A program made the translations under genes and the position numbers. The notes beneath the pieces were generated by a model. That model saw nothing but the letters and a program-made list of their open reading frames with translations, did not search any database and was not told the DNA's origin. Shown one piece after another: positions 29,219-39,585 of a DNA stretch of 64,000 nucleotides (position 1 is its first letter; each line of letters starts with the position of its first letter). Origin of the DNA: Liquorilactobacillus cacaonum DSM 21116 (lineage in GTDB: Bacteria; Bacillota; Bacilli; Lactobacillales; Lactobacillaceae); assembly GCF_001436735.1 (NCBI RefSeq), contig NZ_AYZE01000001.1:1-64000 (forward strand). The letters are read 5' to 3'.

Positions 29219-30193
29219 TTACAGCCTGATTTTGGTAACTTCTCCAGAATTAAGGATTGTACCATCTTCTAATACAAGTCGTCCTTTATTATCAATATCA
29301 ATGACAAATCCCATTTTTTTATTTTGACCCTGGGTGATAGTAACATTCTTGAAAAGAAGATTAGATTTTTCTTTATACTCGGCAATGAATTCTCCGGATT
29401 GGTAGGTTGAGTATAAGTGGAAAAAGTCAGTTAGTATTTGGGAGATAAAAAAATTACGTGATATGTTCTTGGTAGTAACGATGTCTTTTAAAGTACCTAT
29501 GCGTGCTTGAATATCAAGCGGGAAAAGAGAAATATCTGATAAATAATTAATGCCAATGCCAACAATTACTTGATTAATTGAGCCACTTTCAATATCACTG
29601 ACAGCTTCAGTTAATATACCAACAACTTTTTTTTTGTCTACCAAAACATCATTTACCCATTTAATTTGTGGAGATACCCCCAAAACTCGCTCAATTGTCC
29701 GGGTGATTGCAAGTGCAGTAGCAGTCGTTAATAAACCTGGATTTAAAGTGTTCATATCAGTTTGTAAAAGAATACTCATGTAAATCCCAGTTTGGCTAGG
29801 TGATGTAAATGAACGACCGTATCTGCCATATCCACCTGTTTGTTGATCGCTTATAATTATAGTCGGGGTAGTGTTTTGAGTCGTATTCGTATTGGTGCTG
29901 AGTTCTTTTGCGCGGATGTTAGTTGATTTTAAAGAATCATGTAATTCAAAATTTATCGTTTCCAAATTTTGGGGTAAATTTTTTCGGATGATGAACTCAT
30001 TAAGTTTATTGGTATCTTCATAGTAATAACCTAGATGCATTTTACTTTTAATAGGATAACCCATATTTTGCAAGTTTTTTACAATTTTCCAGATTGCTGT
30101 ACGTGAAAGAGAAAACTCTGTGGCAATTTTTTCACCAGAAACATAGTCTGATGAATTTGAAATAAATTGCAAGACTTTTTGTATGTTGTTCAT
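29219..30193 (-). CDS. birA: bifunctional biotin--[acetyl-CoA-carboxylase] ligase / biotin operon repressor
   Basis: A 324-residue protein with an N-terminal winged helix (EFSLSRTAIWKIVKNLQNMG) and a ligase domain. QTGGYGRYGRSFTSP corresponds to the biotinyl-AMP loop GRGRxGR, with Tyr in place of one Arg-flanking Gly position. KWVNDVLVDKKKVVGILTE and IVGIGINY are also present. ATG 30193 follows AAAGGAG; a 21-codon extension lacks a site. No bio genes are nearby, so it probably serves acetyl-CoA carboxylase and senses biotin. Confidence 0.93.
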   Translation of the reverse strand: MNNIQKVLQFISNSSDYVSGEKIATEFSLSRTAIWKIVKNLQNMGYPIKSKMHLGYYYEDTNKLNEFIIRKNLPQNLETINFELHDSLKSTNIRAKELSTNTNTTQNTTPTIIISDQQTGGYGRYGRSFTSPSQTGIYMSILLQTDMNTLNPGLLTTATALAITRTIERVLGVSPQIKWVNDVLVDKKKVVGILTEAVSDIESGSINQVIVGIGINYLSDISLFPLDIQARIGTLKDIVTTKNISRNFFISQILTDFFHLYSTYQSGEFIAEYKEKSNLLFKNVTITQGQNKKMGFVIDIDNKGRLVLEDGTILNSGEVTKIRL

Positions 30194-30355
30194 AAAAGAA
30201 AACTCCTTTAGTGTTGTTATAATTGTAATTATAAAGATTAAACATAGGCTTTTCAAATTGTCTTTTTTCTTTTAAGAAAAGGGATTAATTCTTTAAAAAA
30301 AGCAAGATGGATGTTATCTTTATCCAATGTAGTAAGGAAAGAGAGTGCCATAATT

Positions 30356-31450
30356 ATGAGGAAAAAGCTTTTTTTTGAATGTATTATTATGATTTTAGGA
30401 GCTATTGTAATTTTTGTAATATCTACGCATGATGCCTTTTTGTATAAGCAAACAATTTTGCAAGTTACCGAAGTATCGCAAGGAAAGACATTTAAAACTT
30501 CAGATGAATATGGAAACCATGATAAAAAAACTAATCAAAGAGTAGATGGATTAATTTTGAATGGTGAAAAAAAAGGGAAAAAATTTAGTTTTCAAAATAC
30601 ATATGCTGCTTCAGGAGGATTAAGTCAGAATTATCAAAAAGGTCAGCAAATATTTGTTACTATAAGCAAGGAAAATGGGAAATATGAGGTAACACCTACA
30701 AATTATAAGCGGGATACTTATTTGTTTATGATGTGTTGGATTATGATTTGTTTACTGTTTATTGTAATGAAAATTGATGGATTACGAACAATTATAAGTG
30801 TCTTGATTAACTTCATTTTATTCCTGATAATTGTGCAACTTGATGTATGGTGGAATATTACTAACTTCTTTGTAATTTTTGCAGTGAGTGCAGTTATCTT
30901 TACTGCAATTACATTAGCCATGATAGTTGGGCTTAATAAGCAATTTTGGGTTACTTTTTTGTCTATTGTTAGTGGAACGTCTATAGCATTACTAATTTCG
31001 ATTGTTATTATGTGGATTACTCAGGATAATGGGATGCATTATGAAGCACTAGATTTTGCAACGCAGCAGCCAAAACAACTATTCTTATCGGCCACTTTAA
31101 TTGGATTATTGGGAACAGTAATGGACGCTTCGACTGACATTGTTTCAACGTTATTTGAACTCAAGAGAAGCCAACCACAAGTGACATTCCAACAACTCTA
31201 TCAATCTGGAAGAGAAGTAGGTAAAGACATTATGGGTCCTTTAATTAATGTATTATTATTAATTTTTTTTGCAGAAACTTTTACGATGGCTGTATTGTAT
31301 TTTAGAACAGGAAATACAATCGGTTACACATTTTCATGGACAATGTCACTTGGCTTAACGCAAGCAGTGATTAGTGGAATTGGGATAGCCTTGGTAATTC
31401 CAGCAGCAAGCTTAATTGCTGCTTGGTCATTAGGGGGAAGTGAAAAATGA
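30356..31450 (+). CDS. YibE/F family membrane protein (first of pair)
   Basis: A 364-residue protein. An N-terminal helix is followed by an extracytoplasmic domain of about 90 residues (QVTEVSQGKTF, then QQIFVTISKENGKYEV). Six or seven membrane segments follow, including ATLIGLLGTVMDASTDIVST, the hallmark of YibE/F proteins. Function is not established for the family. It overlaps the next gene by 4 nt. ATG 30356 has AGAGAG about 8 nt upstream; an ATG at 30311 is in frame but unsupported. Confidence 0.8.
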   Translation: MRKKLFFECIIMILGAIVIFVISTHDAFLYKQTILQVTEVSQGKTFKTSDEYGNHDKKTNQRVDGLILNGEKKGKKFSFQNTYAASGGLSQNYQKGQQIFVTISKENGKYEVTPTNYKRDTYLFMMCWIMICLLFIVMKIDGLRTIISVLINFILFLIIVQLDVWWNITNFFVIFAVSAVIFTAITLAMIVGLNKQFWVTFLSIVSGTSIALLISIVIMWITQDNGMHYEALDFATQQPKQLFLSATLIGLLGTVMDASTDIVSTLFELKRSQPQVTFQQLYQSGREVGKDIMGPLINVLLLIFFAETFTMAVLYFRTGNTIGYTFSWTMSLGLTQAVISGIGIALVIPAASLIAAWSLGGSEK

Positions 31451-32214
31451 GCACACTAATAGCACTAATTCTAGTTTTATTGTGTTTGATGATTTTTAGC
31501 GGTGGTAGGAGGGGAGTTTCCGCTTTTATTACACTTATTGTTAATTTTGGACTTCTTTTTTTGACTGTTATTTTGATTTCTGGTGGATTCCCTCCAATTT
31601 TTGTGATGATGTTTACAGGGATTTCGATGCTCGCAATTATTATTTATGTTGGAAACGAAAATGAAGCACAAACAAATACTGCATTTTTAGCAACTTTGTT
31701 AGTCCTAATGGTTATGTTAATATTAATTATCCCAATGAATTATTTAATGCAGATTTATGGTTTTAGTAGTGAACAATCAGAAGAAATTGAAGCTTTTAAC
31801 GTTGCAATTGGAGTAAATTTTTCATCAATTGCGATTGCGACTACAATACTAAGTACATTAGGTGCAATTGCTGAAGCTGCAATTGCGGTTGCAAGTGGGA
31901 TGGAAGAAATAATTGAGCAGGGCGGATCAAAAACTGCTAATGAATTGCGATTAAGTGGAAGAAATATTGGGTTGCAAATTATGGGAATGACATTTAATAC
32001 TTTATTTTTTGGGATGTTTGGTGGTAATTTGGCATTATTTATTTTAATTTCCAAATTAGATGCAAGTTTTGGTTATTATGCAAACTCTAAAATTTTTGTT
32101 AGCGAGACTATGTTAGTTATTTATGCAGCTATTTCAGTAGTTTTAGTAATTTGGGTGACAATTGAAATGACAGTTTTGAAAACTAGCAAAGCAAAATCTG
32201 GGAATAAGCGATAG
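31447..32214 (+). CDS. YibE/F family membrane protein (second of pair)
   Basis: A 255-residue protein with six or seven hydrophobic segments and no extracytoplasmic domain. The segment STLGAIAEAAIAVASGMEEI aligns with the corresponding GLLGTVMDASTDI segment of its neighbour, so the two are related and probably form a heteromeric membrane complex. The start codon overlaps the upstream stop (ATGA). Function unknown. Confidence 0.8.
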   Translation: MSTLIALILVLLCLMIFSGGRRGVSAFITLIVNFGLLFLTVILISGGFPPIFVMMFTGISMLAIIIYVGNENEAQTNTAFLATLLVLMVMLILIIPMNYLMQIYGFSSEQSEEIEAFNVAIGVNFSSIAIATTILSTLGAIAEAAIAVASGMEEIIEQGGSKTANELRLSGRNIGLQIMGMTFNTLFFGMFGGNLALFILISKLDASFGYYANSKIFVSETMLVIYAAISVVLVIWVTIEMTVLKTSKAKSGNKR

Positions 32215-32295
32215 AGTTCTTTGGTGTCGAACGACTAAATAGAATTAACATGTTATAATTTTTCCAGGGACAATTATAGTAGGGAGGTAATTGTA

Positions 32296-33264
32296 ATGAA
32301 AGCAAGAGTAAGAAAAATATTTTTGGGGATAACATTGACTTTACTAACTATCATGATAGTTGGGTGTTCATCAGAGAACAATGGGCAAAGCAGTGATTCT
32401 TCAATGTCTACTCAACAAGTTAAATCACACTATGCGGATGCACTTGAATATCTTGATAAAGGAGCATCACGACAAGCATATCGTGAATTAGGTGAGATTA
32501 TTAAAAGTAAATCGGCAACTAAGAAAATTAAAGATTTGTATGATAATCTTGGAAACTTGTTAACTGCTAAAAGAGCAGTTACTGAGAGTAATCTTTCTTT
32601 GGCAAATGAAAAGTTACAAAAGCTTAGTGAAATTAAAAGTCCGGATAAATTAGTTGAACAAATTACGGCAGTACAAAAAGAATATCAAGCAGTTAAATTA
32701 GCGAAAATTTATTATGATGAGACACTTGCCTATTATAATGCGGGGAAGTATTCAGAAGCAGGTGGAAGCTTACAAGTTCTAATGGCTTTGTCAAATAAAT
32801 ATCAAGCAGTTGCTTCATATCAAGAAAAAGTTAAGGGATATCAGCAAAAAATTGCTACAGCGCAAAATCAAAGCCAGGCTGCTGAAACATCTTCAGCAAA
32901 TTATAAAGCGTCAAGTGGATATACTAATGCTAGAAGCTCGAAAATTGTAAGCTCTACTTACGCTAGCCAAACTGGCAACTCGATTAGTAGTGCAACCAAT
33001 AGTCAAGTGTCTTCTGTGGTTGCAGAGGTAACTAATGATCAAGTATTGACAAAGTTTCGTGCAGTGACAGGTATTCCACAAGAAGCAGGCGATCAATACT
33101 ATGTTACCAAAATAGATGATAGTACTTATCAAATTGAAATCAGGCATACTAGCCCAGATAATGTGAATGTTTCTAATTTGAAAGGTATGTACAAGTATAA
33201 TTATTCTACTGGGAAAGTTCAAAAGGCCGATGAAATTACGGGAGAATATGTAAATATCAATTAA
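32296..33264 (+). CDS. predicted lipoprotein with TPR-like helical region and Ser-rich linker
   Basis: A 322-residue protein. The signal peptide ends in the lipobox IVGC (Cys near residue 24). Residues 40-195 are helical, with DALEYLDKGASRQAYRELGE and ETLAYYNAGKYSEAGGSL suggesting tetratricopeptide-like repeats. A Ser/Thr/Asn-rich linker (200-260) leads to a compact C-terminal domain ending in KADEITGEYVNIN. Anchored outside the membrane. An extended -10 (TGTTATAAT, 32251-32259) lies upstream and AGGGAGG precedes the ATG. Function not recognised; the next gene starts 1 bp after its stop. Confidence 0.75.
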   Translation: MKARVRKIFLGITLTLLTIMIVGCSSENNGQSSDSSMSTQQVKSHYADALEYLDKGASRQAYRELGEIIKSKSATKKIKDLYDNLGNLLTAKRAVTESNLSLANEKLQKLSEIKSPDKLVEQITAVQKEYQAVKLAKIYYDETLAYYNAGKYSEAGGSLQVLMALSNKYQAVASYQEKVKGYQQKIATAQNQSQAAETSSANYKASSGYTNARSSKIVSSTYASQTGNSISSATNSQVSSVVAEVTNDQVLTKFRAVTGIPQEAGDQYYVTKIDDSTYQIEIRHTSPDNVNVSNLKGMYKYNYSTGKVQKADEITGEYVNIN

Positions 33265-33265
33265 T

Positions 33266-33646
33266 ATGGATGGAAAACTAATGAATCAATTTAAAAAAAA
33301 ATATTACTTTAAGAGTGTTTCAGTTATTCAAATTTTAGGATTACTGATAGCTATTATGGCACTTATAGGAATAGATAAAGTTCTTGTTTCAAATATTTTA
33401 TTTATGATTGGGCTAGGCACAATTTGCCTTGCAGTGGTGGATATTTTATTGGGAGCGCATTTGTTAGCTGGTTGGTTTAGGCACAAAAAAAAAGGTGAAA
33501 CTGATGATGAATATGAACAATCTAAAATAAAGATACGTGAAGTTGGAAGAATGAAAAATCAGCCAGTTAGATTCAGTAGGTTTGGTAGGAGTATGTTGAT
33601 TATTGGAGCCTCATATATCATATTGGCAATTGTTATTACATTGTAG
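33266..33646 (+). CDS. small membrane protein with two N-terminal and one C-terminal helix
   Basis: A 126-residue protein with hydrophobic segments at about 18-36, 41-65 and 107-125, and a basic, charged middle loop. No family recognised. It begins 1 bp after the lipoprotein stop and is likely coexpressed; the true start may be ATG 33281 (codon 6). A terminator follows (33665-33703). Confidence 0.6.
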   Translation: MDGKLMNQFKKKYYFKSVSVIQILGLLIAIMALIGIDKVLVSNILFMIGLGTICLAVVDILLGAHLLAGWFRHKKKGETDDEYEQSKIKIREVGRMKNQPVRFSRFGRSMLIIGASYIILAIVITL

Positions 33647-33664
33647 ACTTTTATTATTAGTAGA

Positions 33665-33703
33665 GGAAATCATTTTGCTTTTGTAAGATGGTTTCTTTTT
33701 TTT
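33665..33703 (+). terminator. terminator after the lipoprotein/membrane protein pair
   Basis: GAAATCAT pairs with ATGGTTTC, followed by a T run of eight. Confidence 0.7.
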
Positions 33704-33802
33704 GCAGTTATAAAAAAAATAAAAACCGGTAAATGTTCGAATAATAGTAAACTTCACAATAAAGAAGGATAGTTATTTAATTCATAGAACAAGGTGAAAG
33801 TA

Positions 33803-34201
33803 ATGAAGATAAGTGGAGTTGTAAATGAAGAGAAAGTTTTTGAACGTTACTACGGTGAGTACACAGTTAAATTGTGGTATTATCCAGAAATTTTTGATTT
33901 ATTAGAAAATTGTCAAGATCCAGAGAATTTTAAAACGATTTCTTCAACTTTGAATATCAAATTTGCTTTAGCTAGATATAGAAAAATATTGAAGGATATA
34001 CCTTGTCTAACTTCTGTTACGTCAGACAGCAAAGATAGTAATGAAAAAAGAGAAATTATTAAAAAAATTGATCGGCTAGAAGAAATAATTAGCATATTGG
34101 TTGTTTTTGAAAATAAAATTTCAAAGAATCCTGAATTACATGAGCAAGTAAAAAAGATTCGAAATGATATTTTAAATATTGATGAATGTTATTATATTTA
34201 A
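33803..34201 (+). CDS. hypothetical protein (132 residues)
   Basis: Not recognised. A soluble, helical, charged protein. The N terminus NEEKVFERYYGEYTVKLWYY is followed by Lys/Glu-rich helices (KREIIKKIDRLEEIISIL). AAGGTGA lies 5 nt before ATG 33803. The next gene follows after 23 bp in the same direction, so the two are probably one unit. Confidence 0.6.
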   Translation: MKISGVVNEEKVFERYYGEYTVKLWYYPEIFDLLENCQDPENFKTISSTLNIKFALARYRKILKDIPCLTSVTSDSKDSNEKREIIKKIDRLEEIISILVVFENKISKNPELHEQVKKIRNDILNIDECYYI

Positions 34202-34224
34202 TTGGAAATTGAGGAGGAAAATAA

Positions 34225-34518
34225 TTGATTGATTACGAATTTGTAGAAGCTTTTTTGATGTTTATGTCTCAATTTTCTTCTGAAGAAGGTGAAGAACCAA
34301 AAGAAAGGGAATTAATCGATTTTTCTTTCACGATGGGTGTTGGACTAAGACAACTAGCAACTGTCGAAATGTTGCTTTTTACGGCACAAATAATTACAAA
34401 ATGTCCAAAGAAAATTGAGAATCATTTTGTAAATTTATGCCCAGGGAACCTAACAGCAGCAGGATGGGACTTGGTGGACCAGCTTGGAAACCCACAAAGA
34501 AAATTAATGATATTATGA
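34225..34518 (+). CDS. hypothetical protein (97 residues)
   Basis: Not recognised. An acidic N-terminal half (SSEEGEEPKERELIDF) precedes a hydrophobic helix (RQLATVEMLLFTAQIITK). TTG start 5 nt after GAGGAGG. Second gene of the unit with 33803-34201, closed by a strong terminator at 34592-34625. Confidence 0.55.
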   Translation: MIDYEFVEAFLMFMSQFSSEEGEEPKERELIDFSFTMGVGLRQLATVEMLLFTAQIITKCPKKIENHFVNLCPGNLTAAGWDLVDQLGNPQRKLMIL

Positions 34519-34591
34519 TTCGCATATAGGCAAAATATGGTATCGAGAAAATTTACTGATTTGAAGACGATAGAATCTTGAATATAAGACG

Positions 34592-34625
34592 AGCTAGGCC
34601 AAATTAATGTTTGGTCTAGCTTTTC
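34592..34625. terminator. bidirectional terminator between the hypothetical pair and the HD hydrolase
   Basis: AGCTAGGCCAAA (34592-34603) pairs with TTTGGTCTAGCT (34610-34621), followed by TTTT. Confidence 0.8.
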
Positions 34626-34683
34626 TTGTGTACTTTTTAAGATAGCAAATGTTTTAAATTTATTGGGAAAATCTCAAGACATT

Positions 34684-36051
34684 CTAGTTGTTATTATTAT
34701 CATTGTTAAATAACCAACCATTTTTTAGATATTTTTGAAATTGCTCATAGATTGGGGTAAATAAATCAATTTGATCAGGGGAAGCAAGCATTTCTTTTGG
34801 AAAAAAGAAACGTTCATCACCCGAAACTTCTCCAGTAATAGCAGCAACAAGCTTACTGATTACGGAAAGTTCAACTAGAGTACCATCATCTTGGAATAAT
34901 TCAATTTGTGTTTTTTTTCGATTCTGATTTGGTGCATACACATCATAGGGAAGATCGAAGCTATCATTTGTTGCGGTATAATAATCAGAATTGTAACCAG
35001 CAGCAGTTACAAAATCACGTAATTTGGGCAACAGTTGCTTTGTTTCTTGAGAAAACCTAGCTGATTTTAAAGGTTTGCGATTTAAAAAACGGCGAGCTAA
35101 GTCACTTAGAATTTTATCAGAACTTCTAGACCATTGAATGAAATATGTGTTTAAAACGCCATCATCCAGATGGATGTAATCTTCAACAGAAAAATTATTT
35201 TCAAAAAAAGGTAGCAATAGTAACGGTGAGCTAGATTGCGAAAGACGATTATGCTCAAACAAGAATTTAGCTCTTTGGAGCAAGCGATTTAAGATTACCT
35301 CCATAGAACGAGAAACTGGATGGAAGTAAACCTGTTGATACATTTGGAAACGGCTTACGATATAGTCTTCGACTGCATGCATTCCACTAATATGGAAGGT
35401 AATACCTTTTTCATATGGACGCATAACACGTAAAATTCGTTTTAAATCGAAGGTCCCATAGTTAGTACCTGTATAGTATGAATCTCTGAGTAGATAATCC
35501 ATGCGATCGGCATCAATCTGACTGGAAATCATTTGGACAACTTGTTGATTTGGATATGTTTTTTGGATGACACTTGCAATTTTTTCTGGAAACTCAGGAG
35601 CAACTGCACGTAAAACTTTATTAACTTCTGTAGAAGGAGAGGTTAAAATTGCAACAGTCAAATCTTCATGATTGGTACCAAAAATATGTTCGAAAGTATG
35701 CGAGTACGGACCATGGCCAATATCATGTAGCAAAGCAGCGCAAAGAGCAATAAGTCGTTCATTATCATTCCAAAGGCCATCGCCATCTTCTTTTGTAGGA
35801 TAGTTTCTTTGAAAATTGTCACAAATTTGGCGGGTAATCTCATATACTCCTACAGAATGCGTAAAACGAGAATGTTCTGCACCATGAAATGTACTACTGG
35901 CAGTTCCAAGTTGACGAATTCGGCGTAGGCGTTGAAATTCACGAGTATTAATTAAGTCTAGAATGACTTGATGTTGGATATAAATATAACTGTGAATGGG
36001 ATCTCTTAAAACTTTTTCTCGGTTTAATTTTTTACTTTTATAAATAGTGAT
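34684..36051 (-). CDS. HD domain phosphohydrolase (YwfO-like)
   Basis: A 455-residue metal-dependent phosphohydrolase. The HD signature is ALLHDIGHGPYSH, preceded by HGAEHSRFTHSVGVYEI and followed by ISSQIDADRMDYLLRD. This matches YwfO/dGTPase-like enzymes. The gene order HD-ywiB-rpoE-pyrG is conserved, although this gene faces the other way. Start: AAGGGAGGG is followed 6 nt later by ATC (36051-36049), which aligns with the Met of homologues beginning M-T-I-Y-K. The only canonical in-frame start upstream, TTG 36072, lies before that site. I therefore propose a non-canonical ATC start. Confidence 0.8.
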   Translation of the reverse strand: MTIYKSKKLNREKVLRDPIHSYIYIQHQVILDLINTREFQRLRRIRQLGTASSTFHGAEHSRFTHSVGVYEITRQICDNFQRNYPTKEDGDGLWNDNERLIALCAALLHDIGHGPYSHTFEHIFGTNHEDLTVAILTSPSTEVNKVLRAVAPEFPEKIASVIQKTYPNQQVVQMISSQIDADRMDYLLRDSYYTGTNYGTFDLKRILRVMRPYEKGITFHISGMHAVEDYIVSRFQMYQQVYFHPVSRSMEVILNRLLQRAKFLFEHNRLSQSSSPLLLLPFFENNFSVEDYIHLDDGVLNTYFIQWSRSSDKILSDLARRFLNRKPLKSARFSQETKQLLPKLRDFVTAAGYNSDYYTATNDSFDLPYDVYAPNQNRKKTQIELFQDDGTLVELSVISKLVAAITGEVSGDERFFFPKEMLASPDQIDLFTPIYEQFQKYLKNGWLFNNDNNNN

Positions 36052-36200
36052 GACTAACCCTCCCTTAAACAATAGGACGTTTTGGTAAACTAAGTGTATT
36101 ATAGCCTAATATAATATTTATTGCATAGTAGCGGATAATAAGTTATAGTTGGTTACTCAGAAAAATGGTATAATATACTGATATAAAAAGAGGTGATTTT

Positions 36201-36629
36201 TTGAGTAGTGGAACACCTGTTTTAGTAGATCTCAAGACGATAACAAAGCAAAATGGCGAGACTAGTAAGTATGAACGGAAATTTAAGGGTCAAGTTTTTC
36301 AAATGGGTAATTCTATGTATCTTAGATATAATGAAGATGACAGTCAAGAAAGTGCAATTGTAACTTTTAAAATTAGTTTTGATGGTGGTATTCAATTAAT
36401 TCGAAAAACTAACGATATGAGAATGCAGCTTTTTTTTGAAGATAATAAAAGAATAGCTGCAGTTTATCGTACGCCTTATGGAGAAATTCCGATTGAAACA
36501 GTCACGCCTGTTTTGAATGTAACTATTGATGAATTACCACTAGTGGGTAATGTGGCAATCAATTATTTTTTGTATAGTAATGGTGAACTTTTAGGAGAAT
36601 ACAAAATTAGATTGCAATTTGTTGGTTAA
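36201..36629 (+). CDS. DUF1934 family protein (YwiB-like)
   Basis: A 142-residue beta-rich protein predicted to form a small barrel, matching the YwiB/DUF1934 group. The C-terminal IDELPLVGNVAINYFLYSNG and RYNEDDSQ segments are typical. TTG start after AGAGGTGA. An extended -10 TGGTATAAT lies upstream near 36165-36173. Adjacent to rpoE as in other Firmicutes; biochemical function unknown. Confidence 0.8.
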   Translation: MSSGTPVLVDLKTITKQNGETSKYERKFKGQVFQMGNSMYLRYNEDDSQESAIVTFKISFDGGIQLIRKTNDMRMQLFFEDNKRIAAVYRTPYGEIPIETVTPVLNVTIDELPLVGNVAINYFLYSNGELLGEYKIRLQFVG

Positions 36630-36672
36630 GAATGTATGATAATATTTAGACTGTAGAAGGGACGTGTACCGT

Positions 36673-37251
36673 TTGGAGCTAGAAAAATTCAAGGATGCTA
36701 ACAGAAGTGAACTATCATTGATTGAAGTTGCACATGCAATTTTAAGTCAACGAGGAGATGTTACTCCTTTTGCCGATTTGGTAAATGCTGTGCAAGAATA
36801 TCTTGGCAAGAGCGACGAGGAGATTAGGGAAAGACTCTCACAATTTTACACTGACTTAAATGTAGATGGTAGCTTTATTTCATTGGGTGATAATCTTTGG
36901 GGCTTGCGTTCATGGTATCCGTATGATTCTATTGACGAAGCAGTTGTTCATACTGAGGATGAAGAAACTGATGAGCCAAAGAGTAAAAAACGTAAAAAAG
37001 TTAATGCCTTTATGGCTGATGCAAGCGAAGATGATGATGTCATTGATTATAATGATGATGATCCTGAAGATGATGATCTAGACATTGATTACGCAAGTGA
37101 AGATGAAGATAATACAGAACTTAAGGAATATAGTAAAGATTTAAATGACATTGATGATTCAGATGATGAAGATGAAGATTTACCAGATGGTATTGAAGGA
37201 CAGCTAACTGAAATGTCAGATGATGACATTGATGATGAAGAAGAATTGTAA
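36673..37251 (+). CDS. rpoE: DNA-directed RNA polymerase subunit delta
   Basis: Delta subunit, which raises RNA polymerase recycling and promoter selectivity. The N-terminal 90-residue globular domain shows LSLIEVAHAILSQRGD and DLNVDGSFISLGDNLWGLRSWYPYD. The C-terminal half is a nearly pure Asp/Glu tail, as expected. The start is TTG 36673 (M-E-L-E-K-F), matching homologues and lying 10 nt after AGAAGGGA. A GTG three codons earlier is too close to that site. 192 residues. Confidence 0.94.
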   Translation: MELEKFKDANRSELSLIEVAHAILSQRGDVTPFADLVNAVQEYLGKSDEEIRERLSQFYTDLNVDGSFISLGDNLWGLRSWYPYDSIDEAVVHTEDEETDEPKSKKRKKVNAFMADASEDDDVIDYNDDDPEDDDLDIDYASEDEDNTELKEYSKDLNDIDDSDDEDEDLPDGIEGQLTEMSDDDIDDEEEL

Positions 37252-37261
37252 TGACTAAAGC

Positions 37262-37300
37262 TTGACTAAAGTATGCTTTTTGGGTAGAATCTTTATTGGG
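37262..37300 (+). promoter_or_regulatory. pyrG promoter with GGG transcription start
   Basis: TTGACT (37262-37267), 17-bp spacer, TAGAAT (37285-37290). The expected start point, 8 nt after the -10, is GGGC (37298-37301). This is the initiation sequence used for CTP-sensitive reiterative G addition in B. subtilis pyrG. Confidence 0.75.
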
Positions 37301-37340
37301 CACTTCATGTTGTTTAATGAAGTCATTGAACGGTAAGTAT

Positions 37341-37380
37341 ACAAGCTCCCTATTCACCAGAATAGGGAGCTTGTTATTTT
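37341..37380 (+). terminator. pyrG attenuator (also follows rpoE)
   Basis: ACAAGCTCCCTATT (37341-37354) pairs perfectly with AATAGGGAGCTTGT (37361-37374), followed by TATTTTGTTTTTT. The 5' arm has a CTCCCT tract that could pair with a poly-G 5' end and so block the terminator when CTP is low. Confidence 0.8.
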
Positions 37381-37401
37381 GTTTTTTATGTACACTTATA
37401 G

Positions 37402-39036
<1,635 letters not shown>

Positions 39037-39405
39037 TAGGTGTAAATTAAAAATGGTACAAAAGTAATAAAAAGTGCGTATTGGCCAATGTTTCTTGAGG
39101 AGGATAGTTATTTAATTAGTGGGTTAGTGACTGTTGGGAGTGTTTGAAAACTCACAAGTTATAATATGTGCTTGCTTAAATGATTATCTTATTCAATTGA
39201 TTATTACGATAGTCAGACCGTGTGTGATTTTATTTTTTAAAAAGTTATAATTGTGTTTAACGATTGACCATGCTGATTAGTAGTCAGCTAGCTAGCCAGT
39301 ATGGTCATAATAGTTACGTTCGGCTTTCAATTTGCTAAACTACAGGAATTATGGTTTTGAACATAAAAATGTGAATTAGGCAAAAAAGAGTAGGAGAAAA
39401 CTGTT
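39037..39405 (+). other. intergenic region with PurBox-like site and hairpin
   Basis: No coding frame with a ribosome binding site is seen. TGACCAT...ATGGTCA (about 39265-39306) forms a hairpin with inner CTGA/TCAG and CTAG elements. TACGTTCGGCTTT (39315-39327) is, on the minus strand, AAAGCCGAACGTA, PurBox-like and nearly the same as the site before the purine permease. No clear terminator for pyrG is visible. Confidence 0.5.
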
Positions 39406-39585
39406 ATGGGATTATATATATTAATATTCGCCATAGTTCTAGGAGTTACTCTATTAAGTTTTGGAATAGGTAAAATAAAACAAAAGCGAAAAATTATAGG
39501 ATACACATTAAGTATCATAGGTACTGCGTTTTTAATTTTTACAGTATATGATGTAGCGATAATAATGCATGCACTTTTTTCCTAG
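39406..39585 (+). CDS. small membrane protein, 59 residues
   Basis: ATG 39406 follows TAGGAGA by 8 nt and opens a 59-residue frame. Two hydrophobic helices (about 3-20 and 31-55) flank a basic turn GKIKQKRKIIG, giving a helical hairpin. Function unknown. It is alone between pyrG and murA, with its own terminator 150 bp later and a possible PurBox about 80 bp upstream. The good ribosome site and hydrophobic pattern argue that it is real. Confidence 0.6.
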   Translation: MGLYILIFAIVLGVTLLSFGIGKIKQKRKIIGYTLSIIGTAFLIFTVYDVAIIMHALFS

